A stretch of 11,645 bases of DNA from Euperipatoides rowelli (lineage: Eukaryota > Onychophora > Udeonychophora > Euonychophora > Peripatopsidae): NCBI GenBank assembly GCA_003024985.2, contig PXIH01S0051996.1, one strand, 5' to 3'. The notes below the pieces were generated by a model. The model was given only the letters and a program-made list of their open reading frames with translations. It made no database searches and was not told the origin of the DNA. The position numbers and the translations under genes were made by a program. This document shows, in pieces, positions 1 to 7,686 of this stretch. Numbering within the stretch: position 1 is the first letter of the stretch; every line of letters starts with the position of its first letter.

Positions 1-55
1 AGGGAACACTTGTCTGGAAAAAAGCCCATAGGAATAACATGGGGAAGTGTTCCCT
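1..55. repeat. Perfect 10-bp inverted repeat at the window edge
   Basis: agggaacact (1-10) is the exact reverse complement of agtgttccct (46-55), with a 35-bp spacer. A second small stem follows at once: ccccc (56-60) and ggggg (66-70). Because the left arm begins at base 1, the repeat may continue outward beyond the window and could be one end of a larger element. No further identity can be given. Confidence 0.5.
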
Positions 56-70
56 CCCCCAAAATGGGGG

Positions 71-392
71 CCGAAAGGGACATGATATACTACTAATAAC
101 ATCTCCAGTATACATTTTTTCCTACTAATTATGTTTTCCTATAATTAGAGCTGCCAAGATGTGCAATAAATTGAAAATTAAACCATTCTTAGAATATACT
201 GTAGATTTTCAGAAACACAGTATGTGTTATATCCAATTAGTATTTATTATTTATATTTTATCGTATTGATTCACCATGGAAAGTAAAAACTGGTTTTCGT
301 TCACACATTGTTTACATTAATTTTAAATGTGACATTTGATATTTGATAGTAAATGTCGCACTCATAATCTGATCAATTATGATTGTGAACAT
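71..392. other. AT-rich sequence, no feature recognised
   Basis: I see no plausible coding frame, RNA gene or mobile-element end here. The last part (about 345-380) loosely resembles the unit of the minisatellite at 4320-5244 (aaatgtc, then cataatctgat, then caatt), too weakly to annotate as a copy. It lies inside the presumed intron 2 of MGST1. Confidence 0.4.
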
Positions 393-463
393 CAACTTCC
401 TTTGCATATGCAAATCAATGCTAATTTATCAATTGCTTATTTTGCATGTGTGCACATTCTTAA
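393..463 (+). repeat. Left fragment of the 144-bp tandem repeat unit, separated by an insertion
   Basis: Bases 404-463 match 1478-1537 at 57 of 60 positions and end at the same TTAA. This piece therefore belongs to the tandem array that resumes at 1390 and was cut off from it when the element at 464-1389 inserted. Homology to the unit fades left of about 393. Confidence 0.85.
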
Positions 464-1389
464 CCCTCCAGTCGTCACGGTTAAAAAGTTACATGAGTAA
501 TCGCGGTGCATCTGTGAAGTGTATATATAAAAAATATAAAAAAATTTAAATATATTCTTTTGTTCTATTTTTTATCAGGAATTCTAAAAAAAATCCAACA
601 AACAGATTTTCTTTTATGAATTTTTTTCTAAATGTCCGCATACAACCGAAATCATTACAGCTTGTATTTTCCCCGTATTTACCGTATTGTTAAATATTTC
701 AAAATCTATAACAGATAGAAAAAAACTTAAATAGTATTTTTTGTTCTATTTTTTATCAGAAATTTTATCATATATAAAAAAAAAAATCCCACAAAGATAT
801 TTTTATTGTGATTTTTCTAAATGTCGCATTCTAATTTATCCGTATTTACAGTATGTTCAGATAATGCATTATATTAAATATTGTAAAATCTATAACAGAT
901 AAAAAAAAACTAAAGAGTATTTTTTGTTCTATATTTTCTCATCAATTTTAATCTATAAAGAAAAAAAATCCCACAAAGATATTTTTTTTATGAATTTATT
1001 TCTAAAAGTCGCAATAAAAAAAAAAGTAAAAACCAGTTCTTCTTACATTTTCTAATGCCACTTCTCTGTCGTTAGAGATAGAATTTTCTGGTTTTGATTT
1101 TTGAAATTCTGATTTTAAAAAGTATAAGTTCATTCATAAATGTTTTATAACATTTGAATTACAGCTAGCTGAATGAAATGTTTGTAACATGAGTCGTCGC
1201 GGTGCATCTGACGGATAAAATCAAAGGAAATCAATATATGACTTGCCGTCACAACACTGGCTAATTGACAGATGAAAAATCTCATTAATTCAGGCACATA
1301 AAAGGCTGTATAATATTCAGCTAAGCGCATTAGCTAGAAATTAATTTTTGAATATTATGTATTTCACAAATACCACGATGACTGCAGGG
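464..1389. mobile_element. piggyBac-type non-autonomous element, 926 bp, TTAA target duplication
   Basis: The element is flanked by TTAA at 460-463 and 1390-1393. Its termini are imperfect inverted repeats: CCCTCCAGTCGTCACGG (464-480) against the reverse complement of 1373-1389, CCCTGCAGTCATCGTGG, 13 of 17 identical. TTAA duplication with CCC/GGG termini is diagnostic of the piggyBac superfamily. The empty site survives next door: removing 464-1393 joins ...cacattcTTAA to ttataaaataatg, exactly as at 1528-1547. A subterminal motif recurs as a 27-bp direct repeat (488-514 and 1184-1210, 24 of 27 identical, containing tcgcggtgcatctg). No transposase is encoded; the interior is mostly a 182-bp tandem array. 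The element must have been mobilised in trans. Confidence 0.85.
544..1012. repeat. 182-bp tandem repeat, about 2.5 copies, inside the piggyBac-type element
   Basis: The landmark tgttctat/tgttctatt recurs at 561, 742 and 925, giving periods of 181 and 183 bp. Each copy continues with a degenerate 'ttatcag...a-rich...atcccacaaagatattttt...ctaaatgtcgca' block, and the two full copies end in 'aaatctataacagat' plus an A-run. The third copy stops near 1012. A diverged stretch at about 5273-5315 (ctcatcaaaattctaaaaaa, later atcccac) resembles part of the unit. Confidence 0.75.
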
Positions 1390-1749
1390 TTAATTATAAA
1401 ATAATGTTGCACACATGCATTGATTGTCCTACTTGCTTGGAATGGTTTTTGCCATTTCTAATAAGTAACTTTTTTTTACATATGCAAATCAATGCTAATT
1501 TATTAATTGTTTATTTTGCATGTGTGCACATTCTTAATTATAAAATAATGTTGCACACATGCTTTGATTGTCCTACTTGCTTGGAATGGCTTTTGCCATT
1601 TCTAATAAGTAACTTCTTTTACTTATGCAAATTACTAATTTATTCATTTCTTATTTTGCATGTGCACATTCTTAATTGTAAAATAATGTTGCACACATGC
1701 TTTAATTTTCCTACTTTCTTGGAATGGCTTTCGCATTTCCAACAAGTTT
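1390..1749 (+). repeat. 144/138-bp tandem repeat, about 2.5 copies, each with an internal palindrome
   Basis: The landmark attataaaataatgttgcac recurs at 1393 and 1537, and as attgtaaaataatgttgcac at 1675 (periods 144 and 138 bp). The last copy breaks off near 1749. Each unit junction has an inverted repeat: gcatgtgtgcacatt (1518-1532) facing aatgttgcacacatgc (1547-1562) across a 14-bp spacer holding the TTAA where the piggyBac-type element landed in the left copy. Both periods are multiples of three, which leaves an open frame through the array (1404-1769). I regard that as a by-product of repetition, not as a gene. Confidence 0.85.
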
Positions 1750-1858
1750 ATTATTTTATGTTGATCTGAGGAGTTAAAGTGGCATATTCTGCACAAAATT
1801 GTATGCAAAATAAATGGTTGAGTTTTAAACAGTAGTTTCCTGTTTGTCTCTCTCTCTT

Positions 1859-1950
1859 CACTTAAAATGAATCCTGGGCTTCGATACATGATATCTTGCC
1901 GTCACCTAGCAAGCCATCCATACAACACTACCCAGTGGTCCATTTTAGTG
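1859..1950. repeat. 92-bp segment bounded by imperfect inverted repeats
   Basis: cacttaaaatgaatcctggg (1859-1878) and the reverse complement of 1931-1950, cactaaaatggaccactggg, match at about 16 of 20 positions with one gap. It could be a small miniature element or chance. No target duplication is visible, and a short TC run precedes it. The rest of 1750-2010 shows nothing recognisable. Confidence 0.35.
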
Positions 1951-2445
1951 CATAGATATTTTTAATAATAATAATTTATATAATACTGTGTAATATTTTA
2001 GCTGTGTTAATAGGGCTGCACCGATAAGCAAATTAGCCGGTTACCAAATAATTAATTGGCCGATTAGCGATTAATCTGCAAATTCATTAAAAGTCAGCAA
2101 CCCAATAAAAAATCCTTAATTAGTGAATTACAATGCAGAGCATATTGGCAAATTTCAATTAAATACAGTAATACTAATGGATTATTCATGAAAATCCATA
2201 TGGTGGTTTCTGAAACATTTTCAAAACCTTTAAAAATATATTTCAATCCTCATATAGGTAACAGAAATTACATTAAAAAATTTTCATTTCTTAACCTGCA
2301 GGGTTGGCTTGAGGATTGGAGAATTCAACATATTATGTGCTGGAAAGGAACCTAGAACAATGAAAAGCTCTAGCAACACATGCTATGGAATATTCTAACC
2401 TTAAATCTATACTAGTGAAATCTTGTCGAACTCATGTGTCCATTT

Positions 2446-2541
2446 AAAGAAATCACTAATGCAGCTAGTGAAAGAAATCTACCACTTCAATGATGATCCA
2501 TACAATTTTGACAATTTATTTTTGTCCTGATCTGTCCAAAA
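2446..2541 (+). pseudogene. Possible middle fragment of hAT transposase, three internal stops
   Basis: The frame from 2446 reads KEITNAASERNLPLQ, two stops (2491-2496), SIQF, one stop (2509-2511), then QFIFVLICPK. It resembles the hAT/ZBED transposase segment where an 'ITnaIa..i..dllPls.VE..gF..fl..LdP.y' pattern precedes the catalytic core. Position and orientation agree with the clear C-terminal domain at 2987-3106. A weaker SLDDIF-like stretch (about 2754-2772) and a possible BED-finger remnant (about 2336-2400) are also in the plus orientation. The similarity is by eye and modest. Confidence 0.4.
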
Positions 2542-2986
2542 TGATAAATTCAGTGGGATTCTTAGCATAACTGTTCAAGAAAATCCTTGGTAATTGAGAA
2601 AACATTTTCCATTACCATAGGAAATAAAAGTTTGTGCTTATTTACTTTTTTAGATACTAGTTTTAAGATATTTCTAAGTGATATAAAAAAATAAAATAAA
2701 GGAATGGGCTTTGGAAGCTCTGGAGCAATGCCAAATTTAGGTAAGAGTGAATTCTCTTGATGATATTTTTAATAGGATATATTTCGTCCAGTTCTACTGA
2801 AGATCGAGATACAGTAGACGACTTTACTATATTTTTTTTCAAGTTTGTTTGATGAATTAGCTTCTGCTAAGACAACTAGTGTTTGAAATGAAAGAACGGA
2901 AGAAATGTCACCTCGTGTAAGTTTAAAAAAAAAAATTCTAAAAAAAAAAATATTATATGGTGTGCAATAAATAATTATATCAGTAA

Positions 2987-3106
2987 GTTGAAAGAGTAGG
3001 TGTTTAGAGGTGGTGGTAATTTGTACAACCTACAAGAAATAGACTAGGTCTAGAAATTGATGAAATTCTAATGTTTTTGCTTTATAATTTGAGTATTTTA
3101 TTTTGA
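2987..3106 (+). pseudogene. hAT transposase C-terminal dimerisation domain, frameshifted
   Basis: Three short frames together give the hAT dimerisation signature: VERV (2987-2998), VFRGGGN (3000-3020) after a one-base shift, then from 3020 in another frame FVQPTRNRLGLEIDEILMFL and LYNL, stopping at 3104-3106. The family pattern is 'S..ERVFS.aG.i....RnRL..e.ve.Llfl..Nl', placed at the extreme C-terminus, as found here. Two frameshifts within 30 bases and decayed upstream sequence make it non-functional. It assigns the surrounding element to hAT independently of the terminal repeats. Confidence 0.8.
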
Positions 3107-3375
3107 TTACTTTCTGTAAAACAACATTTCCTTTTTTCCCTCTTTATATAGTTTTAAAAATTTGTTTAGTTAAAAAAAAAAACATTTTTTGTAGTCTCTA
3201 TGTCTGTATTAATCAAATAAATTGGCAGTCAAACATAAAATATTCTCTTATCAATATTCAAAGACATCTGATGTCTGTTGGTCAAGATTAACTGGCTTAA
3301 ATTTAGCAACAAATGGCCGATTAATAAAACCAATTAAATTACCGACCGATTAATTATTACATCCCTGCTGTGGCA

Positions 3376-3678
3376 TAATATTGTAAGATTATTAGTTTTT
3401 ACACTAGGCCTATTTTTAGAATTACACTTTCTGTAAATAGGCTTTCATTAGCTGTAATTAATTGTTCAAATCAAATTAATAAAAATTATGTTGATGGCTA
3501 ATGAAATGACATTTTCTGATGTAAATTCTTACCTAACTAAATAATGGGCAGGATAAACTATAAATAACTTATTTTGTTAAAACTGTCAGTGTATTCGATC
3601 AAGTAAATAATAAGGATTTTCAGCTTTATTTACAACCTTTTATTCGCCACAATATTTTATCATCTTTGGAGGTTTATA
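3376..3678. other. AT-rich spacer between two hAT-type elements
   Basis: No coding frame, RNA gene or element end was recognised. A short inverted pair, taggcctattt (3406-3416) and aaataggct (3436-3444), is probably incidental. Confidence 0.35.
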
Positions 3679-3986
3679 AAGTGATGGTTCAGAGGCGATA
3701 ATTTCTGATGAACTGGTTCATCAGCTCACTCACCAAAGTGAGTCACTCATCATCATGAACGATTCACAAGTTCTCATAATGTGAGTAATCACAAAGATTC
3801 AGTGTAATTTTTCACTTTTTTTTTGTTGTAGACTTATTTTTTGATCTATTTTTTTTAAGGTTTCATGCACATCTCGATATTGGTTGATTGAATGATTCGC
3901 TCATTTTTTTTGCGAGCGATGAATGAGTCGTTCATAGTCATGATTTGTTAATAGTGAACAAATCTTTCATGAATGACCCATCACTG
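3679..3986. mobile_element. Palindromic hAT-like miniature element (MITE), about 308 bp
   Basis: The left end aaGTGATGGTTC (3679-3690) faces a right end ...gacccatcactg (3975-3986), whose reverse complement is CAGTGATGGGTC. The interior is rich in self-complementary motifs: gaactggttc (3710-3719), actcac...gtgagt (3728-3743), and reiterated gaacgattc / gaatgagtcgttc words on both sides. This composition, with CAGTGATGGG-type ends, resembles miniature hAT elements of animals. No coding capacity and no clean 8-bp target duplication are visible. The words tttataaagt (3673-3682) and ttgataaagt (3991-4000) at the borders might be a diverged duplication. Confidence 0.55.
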
Positions 3987-4319
3987 TTTTTTGATAAAGT
4001 TAGATGTCCTAAATTTTGAATATTTTGATATCAGGTGACAACTTAAAATTTGGAGTCTAGCCATCTAAACAGTAGTTATGCTATTAGGTTGCACAAAATA
4101 AAAAACAAGCAACCATTACTGACACAAAGGTTCTAGACATATGCAGTAGGTCATTTCTGAACTCCCTAAATGTCCACTTCAAAATGGACAAATAAGGCCT
4201 TATATACATGAAGTTACAAATTGATCGAACATTACATTGTCAAAAGTACAAATAGTGATTTTTTTAAAATGTTAACAAAATAAAATTCCAATAGGCCTAT
4301 GCCAATTTTATTTCTTAAA
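3987..4319. other. Non-coding spacer with one short hairpin
   Basis: Nothing gene-like was seen. tgtcca (4171-4176) and tggaca (4185-4190) can pair across an 8-base loop, a small stem of no clear meaning in AT-rich DNA. Confidence 0.35.
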
Positions 4320-5244
4320 ATAAATTGTATCGCATTGGGTGTACAAAATAAAGACATGGCAATATTTAGCCGAGCAGCATAATTAGCTGCCACTCCTTTT
4401 ATTTTGCATACCTTACCCAATCTGGTGCAATTTGTGTTGCCACCGCTTTTATTTTGCACACACAATCTGGTATAATTAGTGTTGATACCTCATTTATTTT
4501 GCACATCCAATCTGGTACAATTTGTGTTGCCACCTCCTTATTTTGCACACCCAATCTAATACAAATTGTGTTGCCACCTTTTATTTTAAACTCAATCTGA
4601 TATTTGTGTTGCCACCTCATTTATTTTGCATACCAAATCAAATACAATTTATGTTGCCACCTTTTATTTTGCACTCTCAATCTGGTATAATTTGTGTTGC
4701 AACCTATTTTATTTTACACTCAATCTGATATTTGTATTGCTACCTCTTTATTTTGCACAACAAATCTGATACATTTTGTGTTGCCACCTCATTTATTTTG
4801 CACATAATCAGAAACAATTTGGGTTGCCAGCTTTTATTTTAAATCAATTTGATATTTGTGTTGCCACCTCATTTATTTTGCACACAATCTGAAACAACTT
4901 GTGTTGCCACCTCTTTTATTTTACACTCAATCTGATATTTGTATTGTCGTCTCTATTTTGCACAACAAATCTGATACATTTTGTGTTGCCACCTCATTTA
5001 TTTTGCACAATCAGAAACAATTTGTATTGCCACCTCTATTATAAGGTGACAATGCAAATTGTATCAGATTGTGTGCGTAAAATGAATAAGATAGCAACAT
5101 TTATGTTGCCATCTTAAAAAAAAAAAGAAATCATTTTGCGCACACAATCTGATACAATTTGCATCGTCACCTTTTGTTTTGCACTCAATCTGATATATTT
5201 GTGTTGCCACATTAAATGTCCACATAATCTGATACAATTTGTTT
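4320..5244 (+). repeat. Minisatellite of 38-51-bp units with inverted units and higher-order structure
   Basis: About 16 forward units of the form TTGCCACCTC-(A/T)TTTATTTTGCA-CACAATCTGATACAATTTGTG begin near 4387, 4438, 4482, 4528, 4571, 4609, 4654, 4697, 4737, 4781, 4824, 4861, 4904, 4944, 4986 and 5027. A short form with 'tgatatttg' alternates with longer forms. The three-unit block 4697-4823 is repeated as 4904-5026, so amplification happened in trimers as well as single units. Two units are reversed: 4321-4361 and 5043-5098. Forward units resume at 5105 and fade by about 5244. Several short open frames arise on both strands purely from the repeat. Confidence 0.85.
5043..5173. repeat. Foldback of two opposed minisatellite units
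   Basis: Bases 5043-5085 and 5131-5173 are reverse complements at 41 of 43 positions. Pairing continues inward as ataagatagcaac (5086-5098) with gttgccatctta (5105-5116), interrupted on one side by an A-rich insertion (5117-5130). The loop is about 6 bases. This is the sharpest inversion inside the minisatellite and would form a hairpin with arms of about 55 bp. Confidence 0.8.
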
Positions 5245-5810
5245 TGGAAAATTAATTTATTTTTTAATAATTTTTTTTCTCATCAAAATTCTAAAAAAAA
5301 ATGCTAATCCCACTTTTTTTAATCAATGGTAGCTATTTTATTTTTCTAATGGAATAATTATCTTTCTCCATGAAAGCAAGTTCAGGTTATGGTTAAAGGA
5401 TGCCAAATACACTCAAGATTAAGCTAGAGATTTATTCTTCCATTTTTAATATGCTGGAATGGAACACATTTATAGAAAGATAAATAATGAGTTGTATAAT
5501 GTGAGGCCTCTTACAATTCAAGCATGTAACATGTAGAAATGGCATGCTTTAGGTAAAAATTATAAATATCAGTTTCTAAATGTGAACAAAATGTGGCTAG
5601 TTTTTTTCAAACCTAGGCTAGCAGACTTATTTTCACCATTTTATGTATTAAAAACAAATTAAAAACAAGTAAAAAATTAAAATTTGACCTTGCCATACAT
5701 TTTGTTTCAATATGAAATAACCAATTATAATAAAATGTGGTACGGTATTGAAATAAAAAAAATTAAATATTAAATCTTTAATAAAGAATAATATAGCAAA
5801 ATGTTGTTAC
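5245..5810 (-). other. Start of MGST1 intron 2, no other feature recognised
   Basis: The GTAAC donor of exon 2 lies at 5810-5806 on the minus strand, so this stretch is the 5' part of intron 2. It is AT-rich, with no coding frame and no match to the expected next MGST1 exon. Bases 5273-5315 weakly resemble part of the 182-bp unit at 544-1012. Confidence 0.5.
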
Positions 5811-5914
5811 CTTCGTACACGTTCAACTTCAGGGTCTGTCAAATTAATTCGTGGCTCCTTTTTATACCATCCAGTCATTTTTGCAAGTATCAAATCTTCA
5901 GGATTGGCAAAAAC
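5811..5914 (-). CDS. MGST1: Microsomal glutathione S-transferase 1, coding exon 2 (partial gene)
   Basis: Second coding exon, 104 bp: 34 codons plus the first two bases of the next. It is preceded on the minus strand by a T-rich tract and acceptor TTAAG (5919-5915) and followed by donor GTAAC (5810-5806). The peptide starts VFANPEDLILAKM and ends LTDPEVERVR. The NPED and VERVR(R) motifs at this spacing are the MGST1 signature on the cytosolic loop after helix 1, which contributes to glutathione binding. Two differences from the mammalian enzyme are visible. The residue after NPED is Leu, where mammals have the thiol-activation Cys, and the loop between NPED and VERVR is about three residues longer. 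The next exon should begin by completing an Arg codon and continue with the HLNDLEN-type motif. I did not find it to the left, so the remaining half of the protein probably lies outside the window. Confidence 0.93.
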
Positions 5915-6326
5915 CTTAAAAAAACACACCTTTAACTATGACAAAATTGAATCAGTAAACGGTAAATAGACTACTAGATCTTAATTACATCAATTTCAGA
6001 AACAGCAAACATATTCCTATTTTACTTTTAGAACTAGGCTACATTTTTCTCAGATGACTAGTTTTTTTTTGTTAAACAAAATATCATGTACCATTCATTA
6101 TCTAATATATAAATCAGAAAGTTTTCATTGAGAAGTCAGGATATAGCATACTTCCCAACATGGCACAAACTTGAAAATTGGCATGTGGGTAGGTTGCATA
6201 GTGGGGGGTAGGGTTCTGGCCAATGCCGGGTACTTCAGCTAGTACTGTATATTTACCAAATTTAAGGATATCTCATAATAAACTGCAATATAATTAATAT
6301 AGTGTATTATTATTTTTAAAAATATA

Positions 6327-6395
6327 CCTTTGCATTTTAACACAGCATTTTTATTTTTTAAAAAAAAGCAAAATATCTGTGTTAAAATGCAAAGG
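6327..6395. repeat. Hairpin with a perfect 19-bp stem in MGST1 intron 1
   Basis: cctttgcattttaacacag (6327-6345) is the exact reverse complement of ctgtgttaaaatgcaaagg (6377-6395), separated by 31 bases. Pairing can be extended outward with one bulge (aaatat at 6320-6325 region against atattt at 6396-6401). The loop itself contains opposing T and A runs. It may be a small miniature-element hairpin. A small-RNA precursor is possible but unsupported by anything else. Confidence 0.75.
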
Positions 6396-6788
6396 ATATT
6401 TCAAGTTTTAAAAGCACAACTTTTTTCCAATGTTTTTTGAGCGTTCTACCTGAAGGTTCAATATACTGTATTTTTAAACAATTTCTGGTAAAGCAACAAA
6501 TGGTAAACAATATTACAGTATATGAAAAAAACAAAAAACCCAAAGGCTAATTTTTTAAAAATTATCATACCATTAAATAGTTTAGTAGGACAAAAACCGA
6601 GTTTGAGAATGTGCTAAGACTTTATGGCAAAAGCTTATACAAGACAATAATGCCTATGCCCAAGTGAAATAAAAGATTGTGTCTGAGAGAGATTTGATCC
6701 TCTATGATGTATACATCTTACCGGTAATATTTATTATTGAAGCACTAAAGAGCAATTGGAATCATTGGGTTAACCTTTTCGGTGTTAT

Positions 6789-7686
6789 CCGCATTTATAT
6801 GCATTATGGCATGATTGTATGGATAGTCCTGACTGTGATATTGGTATTAGCAAATTTCTAGACATATTGATAAACAAATTCACCGCTAAAATAATAGGCA
6901 TCACAAACTTTGGTTTGCTGATGAGCTTAAAGCCCTGTATTCTTTAAAGAGAGCAACTCACCTTATCTCAATACAAGATCTAGCTATGCCACACATTATT
7001 CAGTACTATCTGCTTTTAAAAAATTGGCCAATATTAAATCAAAAATGTATGTTAAAATCTGATGTAATAAAGGGGAATTTGAAAATTTTATGGTCTCGTA
7101 TGCATTTTTTTAAACAGATGTATACCATCGCCGATATGTACTATCTTGATAATTGGGGCAAAATAATTTTCAAATCTCGAGCTTTTCAATCTTTCTTTAT
7201 TAATCAGTATAATAGGGAAAGCTATGTATACCCCAAATTAAATCAGAACACAAATTAAATTTAATATCCTCATTTGAACATTTCACTGAAGTAATAGTAC
7301 TTCAGGTAACTCTTATTATCAAAACTAATTATGCAGCTTCTCCAGACCAATCTTTTTGGCAGTACATGTAAAAATTAATGATTTGATAGTGTTCCCTTTT
7401 GTACGTCTTATTAAAAATCGTCTGAAACAGGCATTTTCCACTCTGGACTTAAAAAATCAATACTACTACTTAGGTTTAAATCAGGTGACAGGGCCAATGT
7501 GTCTAATTATAGGTCTTTTTCAACTTTTATCAGGTCTAAAAATTTTTGAAAAGCTATTATACTCCTATACATTACTTTTAAGATCAAGCCTTTTCTCTGT
7601 AAGGAGCAACATGGTTTTATAGAAAATGGCTATGTCCTTACAAACCTCTCTAACAAGGATACTATATCTACAGCATTAATACTAAT
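6789..7686 (+). pseudogene. LINE-A ORF2 5' part: linker and RT finger region, broken
   Basis: Frame by frame: LWHDCMDSPDCDIGISKFLD (from about 6807, stop at 6945), WFADELKALYSLKRATH (6911 on), YSVLSAFKKLANIKSKMYVK (about 6991 on), then NLKILWSR and a FKSRAFQSFFINQY stretch (7069-7258). These match the LINE linker pattern 'W...EL..L...K....y..l...y..fW'. NYAASPDQ (about 7330) matches the 'GPDgip' element. One frame is open from 7415 except for TGA at 7547-7549 and contains TGIFHSGLKKS, FKSGDRANVSNYRS and KPFLCKEQHGFIENG, the conserved RT entry and finger motifs. It ends abruptly at 7686, where LINE-B begins. Several frameshifts and stops make it dead. Confidence 0.85.

Larger units (their letters stand above)
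2011..3367 (+). mobile_element. Decayed hAT-superfamily DNA transposon, about 1.36 kb
   Basis: The left end TAGGGCTGCACCGATAA (from 2011) faces a right end ending ...tacatccctg (3367), whose reverse complement is CAGGGATGTAATAATTAATCGG. CAGGG(A/C)TGYA termini are typical of hAT elements. Subterminal copies of ttaattgg/ccgatta occur near both ends (2041-2075 and 3315-3352). An imperfect 8-bp target duplication is possible: ctgtgtta (2002-2009) and ctgtggca (3368-3375), 6 of 8 identical. The interior carries fragments of a transposase in plus orientation, annotated separately. At 1.36 kb it is shorter than an intact autonomous hAT, so it is internally deleted as well as mutated. Confidence 0.75.

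Noticed and set aside
230-244. 15-bp word tatccaattagtatt shared with 10500-10514 in the palindrome arm
   Set aside because: Low-complexity AT-rich word with no extension on either side; expected by chance at this base composition.
1145-1330. 61-codon minus-strand frame inside the piggyBac-type element
   Set aside because: Far too short for a transposase, no DDD motif or zinc-binding Cys-rich end, and it reads through the subterminal repeat.
1404-1769. 121-codon plus-strand open frame with a repeated Cys-containing peptide (CPTCLEW)
   Set aside because: It is the translation of the 144/138-bp tandem repeat, whose periods happen to be multiples of three. There is no domain, and the frame is not independent of the repeat.
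1644-1889. 81-codon minus-strand frame
   Set aside because: It overlaps the tandem repeat end and has no recognisable domain or splice context.
1895-1905. cttgccgtcac shared with 1242-1252
   Set aside because: Only 11 bp, and the flanks do not align. Insufficient to call a dispersed repeat.
3103-3291. 62-codon plus-strand frame in the hAT element
   Set aside because: It starts at a TTG overlapping the stop of the transposase remnant, is low in complexity, and matches no hAT segment.
4387-5042. CRISPR-like regular spacing of repeats
   Set aside because: The whole period is repeated with no unique spacers, unit length varies between 37 and 51 bp, and the context is eukaryotic.
4232-5117. Several overlapping open frames on both strands (peptides such as MCCHL...)
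   Set aside because: They arise from the minisatellite unit, which lacks stops in some frames on both strands. They overlap each other and show no protein-like composition.
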